Below, piece by piece: positions 1 to 12,105 of a stretch of DNA of 64,000 nt. The DNA comes from Callipepla californica brunnescens (lineage: Eukaryota; Chordata; Aves; Galliformes; Odontophoridae). Under the pieces are notes generated by a model, which did not search any database, was not told where the DNA came from, and was given only the letters and a program-made list of their open reading frames with translations. The DNA lies in NCBI GenBank assembly GCA_023055505.1, contig JALIRH010000002.1, forward strand, positions 2,961,001 through 3,025,000, written 5' to 3'. The first letter of the stretch is position 1, and every line of letters starts with the position of its first letter. The position numbers were made by a program, and so were the translations under genes.

Positions 1-2715
1 GGAGGGCTCTGCATTTTCCCTGTTTAATCATTTACACCAGGGAAAAGTAGAGGTGGGATGAATTCCCAAGATCTCGGTGCCGTGGAAGGTGAAACACTGC
101 CAGGAGCCCCGGTCTGCCCATCCCACCTCTGCAGCCCCAATTGGACCCAGGGATTCGCACCAGGGAAAAGCCTTCCTAGAGGGCTGAGTGATGTGGAAGG
201 GGCCACGTTCACCACAGATCTCCCAGATAACACCATCACTGTGCCTATGTGACTCACACCCAGCTCCTCACCCTCCTCACCCCAAGAGAAATTAACTCCT
301 TCCCACCCACAGCATCACACCCAACGTGCCAAGCTGTTACCTGGTGACCTGCTAACAAACATAGCCACAAACAAACATGCATCACAATGCTGGCAGGCTG
401 TCTGAGACCCAAAGGGTGCCAGCGGGCAACCTGGTCTCTTCTTTGGGTCAGGAGTAACTCTGCCTTCCCCACCCCCAATGCTATGATTTGGGTGGCACAC
501 ATGTCGGGTGAGCTCCTGATCTTGTGCTTTTAGGAGAGTTTTGCAGAAGAACTGATAGCACCTAGATAGATATACAATCTGCCACAGCGTTAATCCACCA
601 GTATTTTGTACACATGCAGAATCAACAATGGGGCTTGGTCTGAGGACAGCTTCGCAATGTGGTTCTCTCAACACAGTTCAAGGAACTCCGTGTATCCCAT
701 TCACTGAGTAGTGTGCTCACAGCCCCAGAGCCCCTAGCACTGTAAACAAAGCTGGAATGAGGGCATCAGTAAGACATAAACAGGAAGAGTAAGAGAAATC
801 TGTGTGTCACCGATGGGAGGGACCTGTTTCCAAAGAAACTGGGTGGATTCTCAAACCGCAGAGAGCAGGGCTGGGAAGGAGGTGAAGAGGTGACCTCCTC
901 CTTACTTCTGCCCCAAGGCAAAAGCAAGTGTGCCTGAACAGGTTCTTGGTTCTCAGTTTAATCTGCCCTTGAAACATCCCAGTTCACAACATTAGCTATC
1001 CCCAGTCCCTGCCTTTGTTGCCCTATGTGTAAAAAGGGAAACGACCAGAACAAGAGGATCTATTGCTGGGTTATTGGGGAGGCAATGGGGAGAGGAATCT
1101 TTGTCTAACGATTTTCACATTTGGTGAAAATCAAGAAATAAGAAGGAAATATTGTGTACTTTGGAGTCTTCACACCTGCTGATGTTGGTTTGATACAGCT
1201 ACAAAACAATATCAGCCTTATGCAAGATGGTCCAGGTGCACACACATGAGCATGTTTGGTTCTTCTTGTGCTCCTCCAAGCATAAGATGAGTGTTTGCTT
1301 TACAGAGAAGTTCCCAGTGCAGGAACTGTGACTAGATTACCTAGGAACATCACGTACCTCCTTTTAACTGCAGGCTGAATCACACTTTGTGGGCTTTTTC
1401 TTATATTGGGAGTGGAAAATGATTTATATTGCAGTCCTGGACTTCCTTAAAAAGGTCAACATTTGGTCAATTGGGCCAGCGTCCTCCTTCAGCAAGGAGA
1501 ATGGCACAAAGGTTATCAATTTTGTCCCGTACTGCATGTATATTATGCTTATGTGAGAACTGGATCACAAATAGATTCAGACATGTTTGAAAAAGGGCAA
1601 CACTTTTATGGCACTAGTTGTAATACCCTCAGGCTCTGAACTCTGATTCTTCAGAAGTCACCATGGGCTTCCAAAGCTGTTGAATTTCAGGTCCAGACCA
1701 ACATCAGTCCAACACTTTGCCTGAATCAGTAACTCTCAGACCTGTGCAAAATCGTATTCTATAGTTGGTTTGATATCCTGTATGTTACTGTGTTTAGCTC
1801 TGAAGTCACTGCTCTCATCACTACTTAGAACACCAAACCTATGCTGTTAAATCATCTCACAGCTCTCTAGCAGACAGTTAAGACTCAGGATGGCCTTTAG
1901 GTATCACTGTGCAATTTAGCTGTGCTTAAATCCCCTTCGCTGAGAAATATGATGAAAACGTATCTAGGAGACCAGTGATCAGTGATACAGCTTCTATTCT
2001 TGACAGATGCTCAAGCCCAATTTTCCATTGATAGCAATTACTGAAAACTTGGCCCTCATGATTTCTCCAAGGCTCTTAAGGGCTTAATATTTGCTGTTCT
2101 TCCGGCACAGAAATGCAGAGTTTAAATATAAAACCTGCCTTGAAAAGTTCTGTGCTCTCCGATCAGCCAGTAAATTTCTTACAGATGATAGCACACTGAT
2201 CCTGGCATAATCCAATGTTTCATAAATGTCTTAAAAGATTAAGGCAGTATTTTCTGCCCAAGTGACAGTGGAGATTCGCATCTCTGCAGAGTAAACACTG
2301 GCAACAGTATTGCATAAGAGCCAGCGATTTTGCTAAAATTCTCCTCTGTGCTTCCTTACAAGGGCAGTTACATAGTCAAAAACCTTTGTCTATCAAAAGC
2401 AATCCCACTCATTAAACAAGATGTTCTAGTAAATGAACAAGCACACACCAGATAGGAAGGAAGGGAAGGTAGCTGAGCTGCATCGCCTGATTGACCTGGA
2501 AAGAGAATTTAACTTCTTAATGACTCAGCCTTGCTTGTTTTGCTCTTTTGTTCAATATCCAGCTGCAGTGGCTGGGAGCATGAGCCTGGTAGAATCAACA
2601 TTCCCCTGAGCCCACAACTTGCAAGGCTCTGTGCCCACAGAGTTCATAGAAGAACTAAGAAATCGCTACACGTTGTCCTGCCTAATTAGCCATGCTCCAT
2701 TAGGGACAGAGAGTC
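1..2715. other. Unique intergenic DNA, no gene seen
   Basis: Repeat-poor, CpG-poor, AT-moderate sequence. Open frames are short and overlap on both strands (for example near 254-674), with no recognisable protein. The only point noted is TGACTCAGC at 2521, an AP-1/half-MARE-like site. Confidence 0.6.
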
Positions 2716-3085
2716 AGAAGTGTTTGAGTTGGAAGGGACCCTCAAAGGTCATCTAGTCCAACTCCCCTGCAATGAACAGGGACAATAAAACAGCTCCATC
2801 AGGTGCTCAGAGCCCCATCCAGCCTGACCTTGAATGCCCCCAGAGTCAGGGCTTCTACCACCTCCCTGGGCAACCTGTGCCAGTGCCTCACCGCCCTTAC
2901 TGTAAAAACTCTCCTTATATCCAATGTAAATCTTCCCTCTTTTAGTTTGAAATCATTTCCCCTTGTTCCATCACAACAGACTCTGCTAAAGAGTCTGTCT
3001 CCTTCTTATAGCCCCCTTTTAGATACTGAAAGGCAACTATCAGGACTTCCTGGAGCCTTCTGCTGCTCTTTCTGACAGAAGATCC
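2716..3085 (-). mobile_element. CR1 LINE 3' fragment
   Basis: The + strand reads GAGTTGGAAGGGACCC, then the usual CR1 3'-UTR order in reverse: a CCCCATCCAGCCTGACCTTGA block, CTCCCTGGGCAACCTGTGCC, CCTTATATCCAATG, TTTCCCCTTG and AGATACTGAAAGGC. The element is therefore on the - strand, 5'-truncated and diverged, about 370 bp. Confidence 0.92.
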
Positions 3086-5273
3086 CCTCTTTTCCAGTTA
3101 TTTCTAAGTCTCAACAACAGTAATGACAAATTAAAGTCAGTGCAGACAGTAGTGGGTGTCTGCACGTGATACTGTCATCTAACTCCATGCCATTCATGGA
3201 GAGACATCACCTAGGATAAGATCTCCCAGGCATCACTGATGCTCAGGGATGCCAAGTATTCCCATCTGGGTTTGGGACAGGCTTTACAACTCAGTTCTTC
3301 TTACTGCCTCACCACAGTGCATTCTGAACAGGGAAATTAAGGGACAGAAGGTCTGGATTTACTGCACACAGTCTCCTCTAAGGCACCTGAGTGAGGCAAA
3401 GTAATTAATTGAAGTATCTTCTCTCAGCAAGAGAGACCTTCCTGGCTGCTGCTAAAGAAAGAGAAGGAAAAAATGTTTTACTGCTGAAATCTGGCAACCT
3501 AACTGCACAGAGAGGGTATTTTTGGCAGAGCTCTTCTAAGAGAGACGAAGATAACATGATAAGTGGATGAAGGCAAGTGGGAGCCAAAGAGAAGGAGACC
3601 ACAACAGCTTAGTCACGGGGGAAGGAGATCAGAGTCTGTGAGACAGCTCAGGACACTTATGGGCTGGAAGGGGAAATGAGCACAAGGAGGAAGAACTGGG
3701 ACAAGGAAGAAGTTGTGAAAAGATGGCTTTTTTGCCACTTCCAGATTGTATTTTCAGGAAAAGCTGGGAACACACAGCGAGGAAGAGAGTAAACACAAGG
3801 CAACTGTCTAATTTTTTGACATACGTTCACACAGGTGGTCATGCAGTGAATGCGCTCACTGAAATAGTGTTTCAAAGCCAGACTGGTTGCAGAAAACAGC
3901 CAACATTAATGCTGGAACTAAAAACCTGCTGTGCTCTGCCCATGGGAATGCTGCAGCTTATCTGCCCAGCAGTGAGAAAGCAACCCAGCCCTGCCATCAA
4001 GCCAGAAAACAGCAGCAGGATTAATAAGTAGAGCTCAAAAAAATAGAGAAAGCTGAGGACCAAACAATTCATATCATACTCAGAGGACAGACCTGTTCTA
4101 GGAAGCCACTTCTGAATGAAACAAGGAAGCAAGGCTTTTAAGGTCATTCAGTTTTTGCAAATGATGCCCTGCAATTGAGTTTCCATGGGCCATAAGAAGG
4201 TAGCACATGGGTTACGGTGGAAAATAGGGGCTCTCCTCAATCCTTCTGAGCCTCAGCGGGGTAAACATGATGCTAGGATGGTAGAAATGTCAGAGCCTGT
4301 GCCAATCAGAAATAAAAATACATGGAAAACTGCTGATGTAGCTGCCAAGGAGATTGAAGAGCTGAACTAAGTTAGAGCAGGTCATTTCCAGAGTGCTTGA
4401 AAACTGCCTTCAAATTATCCGGTCAAATGAGCGTTCAGTAAGCACAGACTCTTTCTGGGCCTTAGGGGGAATTCAGACAAGAGGTTTATTCAGCTGCTGG
4501 GTGATGACTAAAACTTTCTGAATCACGTGAGGGATAAGTTATTGCTGCAAACCAAAGACTCAGCCGGCCTGCGGGGCAGGCTTGGAGGAAACCAGGGTAG
4601 GAGCTGGGGCAGGGTCCTTCCTGAGCTCTCTGGGGAAGCTGATTGTAAGAAGAGGGTTTTTTGCTAGGGTTCGTTTTCAGACAGTTTTCCTCTGTGGCTA
4701 GGAAATCCCCTTATGCGGTCACTGTGAACGTCTGTTTCTCTCTCCTTGCCCAATAATTTTCACCCTGGGGCTCACAGTGTACAAAGAATGGGTGTCCTGT
4801 GGATGCTGTGAACGAGGATGGGCAAAAAGCACCGTGCTTGGGATCAAAGGGTTTGAGCAAAGTGCCATGGGATCACAGTCCCTCTATTTTACTGGGAAGG
4901 AGGACCACTGGACTACACAAATAGCATGTACCCACAGCACGAAGGGGAGCAAGTCAGCAAGACCCCAGAACATCTGTGTGCACCATCTCAGGACACCTGG
5001 GCTGGGAGACAAAGGTCAGTGGGTAGCTGACCTCATCTTGGTAGCTCACTGACAGGATGGAGAGAGCCATGACTAGCAGATCCTCCAGGGGACAAAAAAA
5101 AAATGCATATGAAACCAGCAAGTTGTCACCCTCCTAGAAGGAACTCAATTGACTGAACGCGACTCAGTAGATCGCATCCTTTGCATCCATGGCAATGAAG
5201 GGAACCCTGGACAGACAGGTTGGATACTGATGTTTCAGTGCTGACGTAGTGGGTATGCATTTCTTGATGCTTA
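3086..5273. other. Unique intergenic DNA, no gene seen
   Basis: No coding exon, RNA gene or clear repeat recognised between two CR1 fragments. Small frames (for example 3723-4031 and 4777-5052) lack any familiar motif. Confidence 0.55.
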
Positions 5274-5410
5274 TAGAATCAAAATATGAGTTGGAAGGGG
5301 CTTCTAAAGGTTGTCTAGTTCTACTCCCCTTCAATGAACAGGGGTCACCTACAGCTAGATCAGAGCGGTCAGAGCTCGGTCCAGCCTGACCCTGAATGTC
5401 TCCAAACATG
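5274..5410 (-). mobile_element. CR1 LINE 3' fragment
   Basis: Begins ATAGAATCAAAATATGAGTTGG and continues through CAGCCTGACCCTGAATGTC, the reverse complement of a CR1 3' end. About 135 bp. Confidence 0.88.
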
Positions 5411-5709
5411 ACACCTTCCTGTCGTGGTCCTCTATCTGTGCAGAGGTACTACTAAATTCTGAAAAAAACAAACACAGAAAGTGTGAATGCAACAAGAGAC
5501 AACAGTTTTGGGTTGTATTTGGTTTTAAAATCAAACCGCCTTCCCCTCTACAAAGTCTCTTATTGTGCATTACAACACTGTCACAAGACCAATTCCTACA
5601 GCCACAACTAGTGTTTGCTTCTTCATCTTCCCCCGAGCGCTCTGGGGAAGAGAAGGACTTCCTTCTCCATACCCCTGAGCACCTGCTTTTCCAAAATGGT
5701 CAAACCCAC

Positions 5710-5816
5710 CTCTCTCTGCCTCTTCTCATATGTCTTGTGCTCCCCACTGGATTTGAACTGATTTGTTGGTCTCTCTTTTTACTGGAAGACCCAGAACTGA
5801 ACACAGCGTTCCAGTT
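5710..5816 (-). mobile_element. CR1 fragment (internal UTR part)
   Basis: Contains the reverse-strand CR1 blocks CTCTGCCTCTTCTCATATG and GACCCAGAACTGAACACAGC up to GTTCCAG. It abuts an opposite-orientation CR1 piece at about 5817. Confidence 0.7.
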
Positions 5817-5925
5817 TCAGGTTGGATATCAGGAAAAAATTCTTCTCGGAATGAGTGGTCAAGCATTGGAGCACAGTGCCCAGAGAGGTGGTGGAGCCCA
5901 GCAATGGATTAATCAAAGCAATCTC
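5817..5925 (+). mobile_element. CR1 fragment, opposite orientation
   Basis: CAGGTTGGATATCAGGAAAAA, TTCTTCTCGGAATGAGTGG and CCCAGAGAGGTGGTGGAGCC are the forward-strand CR1 3'-UTR blocks. It lies directly beside a reversed fragment, giving an inverted junction. Confidence 0.85.
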
Positions 5926-6919
5926 AGAAGAGCCAGATAGTCTTGCTTTCTCTCCCTGTAAAATGACTCTGGAAATCTCACCTAAGAATGAGCCCACAGA
6001 TGCATCTTGTTATTTGACAAATACCAGGCTTTGAGCAACAAGAACAAACATCTGCACCTCTGTCAAAAAAGCTTTATGTATTTGTTGTTGTGAACTAGCA
6101 ATCCTTACTCCATTTTGACTTCTGTGTCCACACCATGCTGCCTGACAAACCGTCTCCCACAGCATCACGTCTGCTGAGGAAAAGCACATTAGGAGCAAAC
6201 ATTGGAGAAATGAACAATAGAGGGCTCCTACCAGCTTGGAGACGAAAGGGTGCATTTAAATCGTTAAGAATATATGACTTTGTGGTGGTTGTTCCAAAGC
6301 AGGAGCTCAGATCAGTTTTTAATCACTTCCTCACCCCTACAGGCTCCATTAGCGTGTCACTCCCTGGCTGACAGAGCGCATAGTCCAGAAGTGAGAGCTG
6401 TGAGACAGGACGCCTGGGTTGCCTCCTGAAGTCTGCCCCTGACCTGCTGGGAAACGCATCTCAGCCTGGCTCCTGATGGGTTGTGTCTGCACGTTTTCAG
6501 ACCGAGTCTGAAACCACCCGCGTGGCGGTTTTGTGCAGCATGCGTCACTGCAGCTGCGGTTTCCACTGCACTTATCATTATGGCACTATAATGCTTCCTT
6601 GTCTTATAGAAGTGTCAGGAAGATTAGTTGATGTTTGCTCAGCGCTGGACAGATTCAAGGAGAGGGGAAAGGTCCCCTGCCAGCTCTTCCTCCTCACTGA
6701 ACAAATGTAATTCTCTCTCGTGATGTTTTCAAGCTCTGCCAGGATCCCTCTGCTCGCTTTTACTTCCTCCCTCATTGTGGCCCTTGCAGATCAAGGCCCC
6801 AGAGCACAGCTCCTCCACTCAGTACACTGGGACTTTCTCACAGGAGACATCAAGGCTCTTAAAAGGCCCTTTTTCTTTTTCAGATTCCCTCTGTACAAAC
6901 TGGGAAGCATGGAGCAGCA

Positions 6920-6965
6920 TCAGGTGGGTGTTAGGAAAAGGTTCTTCACCAGAGGGTGGTGGGCA
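6920..6965 (+). mobile_element. Short CR1 relic
   Basis: TGTTAGGAAAAGGTTCTTCACC followed by AGAGGGTGGTGGGCA matches the CR1 block TATTAGGAAAAR...AGRGTGGT. The remnant is only about 45 bp. Confidence 0.6.
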
Positions 6966-7566
6966 TACCCACAGGTGTGATCCACCACAAATGCAGAATA
7001 GAAGCAGCCAAGCATCTTTGGGTGCATGCTGAAATATCATTCAAGGAACAAAGGAAGACATCTCTCTCTCTTTGCTTCCTGGAGATTAAACATTGCAACG
7101 AATTCATCCCCAGGAAAGAGAGACAGGCTAGTTCTGTATTAGCTCTGCTTTCTCATACAGCATGCAAAAATCTGTGCTGCTCCCAGCTGATCCTGCTGAC
7201 AGTGGGGCTGTGGCAGATCTCTGGGGCTCTGCTTTGTCAGCCCAGCACAGCTGCAGGGCAGGGGCACCCCGACAGCAGAGGGTAAGAGAGGGAAACCAAG
7301 TCACCAGCATCACTTCAGGAGAGAAGAACCCACCTGGCTGCAATGGGGAACATGCATTTACTCCCAGCTGCAAGCTGTGAACAGCAGTTGAGTTGATGCC
7401 AACCTCAGAACAAACAGATGCTGCAGGAGAAAAAGCAGCCCACCAGCAGAAATCTCCTCAGCAAAGCACTCCCATAGTCCCCACTGGGGAGGACTTCGTG
7501 ACTTATCCTTTAAAATAACCAAAAAGAGGACAGCTAGGAGATGTGAATCTCAGCAGCCCACGGCCA

Positions 7567-7782
7567 GAATCACAGAATGGGTGAGGTTGGGAAAGACCTC
7601 TGGGTCCATCTGGTTCAGCCCTTCTCAAGCAAGGACACCTACAGCAGGGTGCCCAGGACCACATCCAGGTGACCTCTAAAGATCTCTAAGAAGGAGACCC
7701 CATAAGCTCTCTGGGCAACGCATACCACTGCTCTATCACCCACACAGTAACTAAGTGCTTCCTGATGCTCAGACTGAACCTA
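7567..7782 (-). mobile_element. CR1 LINE 3' fragment
   Basis: GAATCACAGAATGGGTGAGG, then GTTGGGAAAGACCTCTGGG and the ordered 3'-UTR blocks down to CTTCCTGATGCTCAGACTG. The octamer repeat end is preserved at 7567. Confidence 0.9.
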
Positions 7783-8221
7783 TTTGCCAGGCTCAGCAGT
7801 GCAGCCAAGCAGAGCAGCAAGTCAGGCTCCTCCTTTGAAAAGGAAAAGCATTTTTGCAACACACCGCAGTGCCTGGCCAGGTTTTGCTAGTCAGCACGGG
7901 AGCGGTTGCCATGGCAGTAGGAAAATCTCTGAGCTGATTAGGATTAGGTGTTGGTTTCCCAAAGACCAAACACTCTTCACTAAGAACTTCTCTGGGGTTT
8001 CTGCTGGGCCGTGCCCTGCTCAATTTGTGCATGTGGGAGTGCAAAGGGACATCCAAGTTGCCTCCTTGCTCAGCAGTCTGTCGCTTGCTCAAACTCAGGA
8101 TTTCACAGATGTTAAGGACAGCCCCCTCGTTTTAGTATCTAATTCTCCCCACATTTATTGGCCTGAGAAGCAGAGATCTGAACGGAACAAATTGCTCAGA
8201 GAGATTGTGGGTTCTTCTCCT

Positions 8222-8326
8222 TTGAGATCTTCAGAAGTCACCTGGATATGGCTCTGGACAACCTGCTCTGGGTGTCTCTGCTTGAGCAGACGGATCTAGA
8301 GATCCCTTCCAAACTCATTCTGTGAC
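8222..8326 (+). mobile_element. CR1 LINE 3' end
   Basis: Ends in TAGAGATCCCTTCCAAACTC and ATTCTGTGACTTTG, the forward CR1 terminus, preceded by ACAACCTGCTCTGGGTGTC and TGCTTGAGCAGACGG. Confidence 0.9.
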
Positions 8327-10039
8327 TTTGCAAGCAACTCTGCTGTCCGTGTAATGGAGCCACAAGGTTTCTCAAATGGCTCTGGCAAGAAGGGTCTGTG
8401 ACCAGCTGCTGTTTCTCAGAGTCATGGGGCTTAAGAGATATATGGGGCGTATGGTGCTAAGCAATCTGCCCTCTTGCAAAACTCAGCACTGATCATCTCT
8501 GCCAAGCCCACAAGTTCTCTTTGAGCAATAATTTTGCTGCCTTGACTCCGTGATCTCCAGCCATGGGGAACCTACTGTCCACCAGCTATGCCAGGTGGGC
8601 TCAAAACCTCCACTGGTTAAAAACAGGAGGGCATCCAGCTAACTCTGAGTGTCTCCAACCTCAGCTGCAGGTGGCTGGACGTGGTTGGGTTTTCTCAGTG
8701 TGGCTGTAGCATTGTTTGCCCCCTGGCTTCTCTTTGCATCGACCTCATCCAGGTCAGCTCTTTTGCTCGGGACTTCACAGCACGCAGCTGTGTCCACACA
8801 ATGCCTGGGTTGCAGCTGTATCTCAGGAGAAGGAAAGCTAGCGTGTGAGATCTGACAGGCTCATAACAAACCCAGCTGGCTGGCACACACACCTAGCCCA
8901 AAACACCCCAGGCCACCACCCTCCCACCCTCCTGATACCATCACACCCCTCTGCATTTAATTAAAAAGGGATTAGAGCAGGCTGCAGGGACGTGGGCGAT
9001 GGCTGAGGTCAGGGGGTGCCTTAAGAACAGACGCCAAGCCCTACAGCTGGTGCTGGGACACTGGGTTATCTCCTGGGGATGCTGACTTCTCCAGGATTTG
9101 GGCAGGTCTCATCTGAGATCCAGGCAACGCGTCCAGGCCACGTTTCTCTTGTAGAGAGGCTCTGGGAGGAGATCTGTGGGGCTAGAGTAGGATTGGTGGT
9201 ACAGGAGCCCACAGGGAACACTCGTGCCATAGTTCAGGTAGTGGGCAAATAGGATCATGGCACATCTCCAGAGCTTCTGCATCAGTCACTACGTGTCACC
9301 ACCACAGCCCCACCAGAGAAGTTCAGCCCAGGCAAGCAGCTCCATTGCAACCACGCAGAGCTGTTCCAGCCCCTCCTCAGTTCCCAAAATGGGATTATTT
9401 CAACACAGAGAGCACCGAGGTCCTTCCCAAATCCAGCCTCACACCAGACCCAGTCACCCATTTTGCTTCAGCCTCAAACACTGATCTTCCACAGTGGCTT
9501 GGCCAGATGAGCTCAACAAAGCTCCTGCTGGCCTTTTAAGGTCTTTCTATCAGTTCACTGCCCTTACCATCCGCTCTGCTCAGGCTCTGACCTCCCTTTC
9601 AGGTCATAATAAACGCTCTCAGTCTCATCAGCCTCAATTAATTGCTGCCATCCTCATAGTCCTGTCACCCAGCCTTGGAAGGTTTTCTCCCTCCACACCT
9701 TGCACTTGCCAGAAATCAGCTGATTCATCACTCTCTGCCTCAGGCAGCCCACGCAGCCACCGATGATTGAATTACTTAATGATTAAGCAGGGCCTTAAAT
9801 CTTTGCAGCACTTAACATGTATTGACTAATTAATCGGAGCACCTACCTGAGGTAGGTTAGGTTCAGTCTTGCAAACAAACATGCCCACAGCTGCCTCGTG
9901 GGTTGAAGGCAGGTCTACCATCCCCATAGCCCACATCCCCAAGGGACCTGTGTGGCACTGGCTCACTTTGCTGTAGGATCTGCTGGGACTTCAGAGGTCA
10001 CAGCACCCAGGAGACCACATGCTGGCCCTGTGTTCTTCA
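8327..10039. other. Unique intergenic DNA with one AT-core cluster
   Basis: No gene seen. The homeodomain-like cluster at 9760-9840 is the only structured stretch noted. Confidence 0.55.
9760..9840. promoter_or_regulatory. Homeodomain-site cluster, candidate conserved enhancer
   Basis: Within about 80 bp there are ATTGAATTA, TTAATGATTAAG, CTTAAATC, TTGACTAATTAATCGG and related TAAT cores on both strands, in repeat-free DNA next to CpG-poor sequence. Dense TAAT/ATTA packing is typical of deeply conserved non-coding elements. Conservation cannot be read from one sequence. Confidence 0.25.
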
Positions 10040-10345
10040 TAGCACCACTGAGATTGGAAAAGTCCTTTTAGGACCATCCAGTTCAATCATCAACCCATCA
10101 CATTCATGCCCACTAAACCATCTAGTTCTTCAAGGCCACATCTACCCTCTTCTTGAACTCCAGGGACAGCAAGTCCACCACCTCCCTGGGCAGCCTGTTT
10201 CAGTGCCTCATCACTCTTTCTGAGAAGAAATTTTTCCTAATATCCAACCTGAACCTCCCCTGGCACAACTTAAGGCCATTACTTCTTATCACTGGTTACC
10301 TGGGAAAAGAGGCTGACCTCCTCCTTGCTACAGCCCCCTCTCAGG
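10040..10345 (-). mobile_element. CR1 LINE 3' fragment
   Basis: Starts TCATAGCACCACTGAGATTGG. It contains ACCTCCCTGGGCAGCCTGTT, TTTTTCCTAATATCCAACC, AACTTAAGGCCATTACTTC and GCTACAGCCCCCTCTC in the order expected for a reversed CR1 3' UTR. Confidence 0.92.
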
Positions 10346-10644
10346 GAATTCTAAAGCCTAAGCTTGACTGAGCTTTTCTCCTGCGTTTTCTCTGGCCTTG
10401 CATAACTTTGTTTCATGATTCACCCCTTTCTCCTGCCACCAATGCTGGTCAGGATTCAGCAAGCTATGGGGACTCCACAAGCAGCGAGGTGCCCTTGGGA
10501 TCCTGCTGGCTTTGCTGATACAGAACAAGCCTGGTTTCCTACCCAACAAGACTGGGGTCCATGATCCTGAGCAAATCTTTTTCCTTCAGTGAACTCACAT
10601 TTCACCTGGGAAAGGATAAAGGAAAACTCTGTGTCCTGCAGGTT

Positions 10645-10800
10645 CCCAAATGTACACGTATCCGGGATTATCCTGAACCAAGTGCAAGACCTTCTGTTTG
10701 GCCTTGTTGAACCTCATTTGGTTAACGTGGTCCCACTTCTCAAGCCTGTCCACATCCCTCTAGATGGCACGGCATCCCCTTTGCCTCTTTCACCAAACAA
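10645..10800 (-). mobile_element. CR1 ORF2 C-terminal fragment
   Basis: The reverse-strand CR1 coding blocks are GTGCAAGACCTTCTGTTTGG, CCTTGTTGAACCTCATTTGG and TCTCAAGCCTGTCCACATCC, ending in CCTCTAGATGGCA. A 197-codon frame on the + strand that runs through it is therefore spurious. Confidence 0.85.
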
Positions 10801-11413
10801 GTTAACGATCCTCCCAGCAAAAGGACAGACAACCCAGATGTACACGAGAACATTTTACTTCCTGCCCCCAGAAGGTTTTACCTCTATCCAAGTCCCTCAA
10901 GCAGCTCATACCCTTTCCCCGCCTCCCCGTCTGGGGCTTCGGGTAATAAGTCTTGAGAGATGCTTGATGGAAAGGACCTGGCAGCAGAAAGGCACCCTGC
11001 AGACTAGCAGTGGTGCAAAGCAGCCACGCAGAAGGGAGCTTAATGTGAACAACCTTGCCCAGGAAAGATCAGCAGAGTCAGGGTCCCTCTGCTCCTGCCA
11101 TGTGGTGCCTGCAACAGTGAGCTACAGGCTTGAGCCAAAAGCATCAGTGTGCAGGTTGCAAAGGCTTCTCCACAGCTTGTGACAGTACCCTTCGTGCGTC
11201 CTACATCTCACACTGCTGAGCACAGGGCTCTTGCCTACCCTGTGGCTACAACGTTTGCTTGCTTTCTTAACAGCATCGCCAAAGGGAGAAGAGAGCCTTC
11301 CACCCTCACCGTGAAATAAATCTACCCCAGAAAATCCCGAGTCCTAAAGCAGAGGAGCTTATAAACTAACACTTCACCTCTGGGTTAAAAAACCATCCCA
11401 CATATTAGCAGGA

Positions 11414-11435
11414 TTTTTCTTTTTTTTTTTTTTTT
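11414..11435. repeat. T-rich tract (T5CT15)
   Basis: Near-homopolymer T run with one C, followed by CCCC. No target-site duplication or element body was recognised beside it. Confidence 0.9.
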
Positions 11436-11579
11436 CCCCGAATATGTGCTGATCTCATTCATCTTGGGAAAAGCACTGGGTGTTCTCATCCAGGCTCTAC
11501 CTGGCAAGCTGCACACGCTGTGGCAGAGGGAGCGAAGTTGTGAGCAGGCTCTGCAGCGGTGCTGCTGGGCTCCTTCTGC

Positions 11580-12105
11580 TTTCCTTCTGGAGCAAGAGCG
11601 TGGCTTCTTCACCCGGCGTTCCTGGGAGAGATGAAGGGTAAGTCAGCGAATCAGCTCCGCGCGCTGCAAGCATCCCCTGCTTTCTGCCATTGGGTCGGGA
11701 TTTACCGTCTGCAGGGCTTCCTCCCCCAATCTCCAGCGCAGGGAGAAAGCAAGCGAGCGTGTTTTTTAATGGGCTGGATGCAGGCAGGTTGCGAGCTGCG
11801 CTGGGGGAATAAATCGATGGGGAACGTTCCTGATGCTGTTTTAGACGCTGAGAGAAACCGCTAGCTAGAGACACTGAATTGCTGCAGCAAGCCAAAGTGC
11901 AGCGGCAGAGGGCTCAGATGTCCCTACAGCAGGGAAACCCCGCAGCGATGCGTGGGGCTGCGAGGCTGCTTCGCTGTGTGGGTGCATCTGTTCACGGCGA
12001 CGTCGCGGTGACATGTCGGCTGCTGGATGCACCTCGTTTCAATGCCGAAGTTAAACACGAACCGCAGCCGAGCCGCTCAAAGCGATCCGCACTGCCGCTC
12101 ATGTG
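11580..12105 (+). promoter_or_regulatory. CpG-enriched patch with splice-donor motifs
   Basis: CpG dinucleotides are clearly more frequent here than in neighbouring DNA (for example GGCGACGTCGCGGTGAC at about 11997-12013). An excellent donor AGG|GTAAGT occurs with its GT at 11638 and another, CAT|GTGAGT, at about 12102. The combination could mark the first exon of an unannotated non-coding transcript running rightward. No coding frame here resembles a known protein. Confidence 0.25.

Noticed and set aside
7784..8299. 171-codon + strand frame
   Set aside because: It starts at the edge of one CR1 fragment and ends inside another; the composition is unremarkable and no family was recognised.
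10589..11182. 197-codon + strand frame
   Set aside because: It reads antisense through a CR1 ORF2 fragment (10645-10800) and then unrelated sequence; no known motif.
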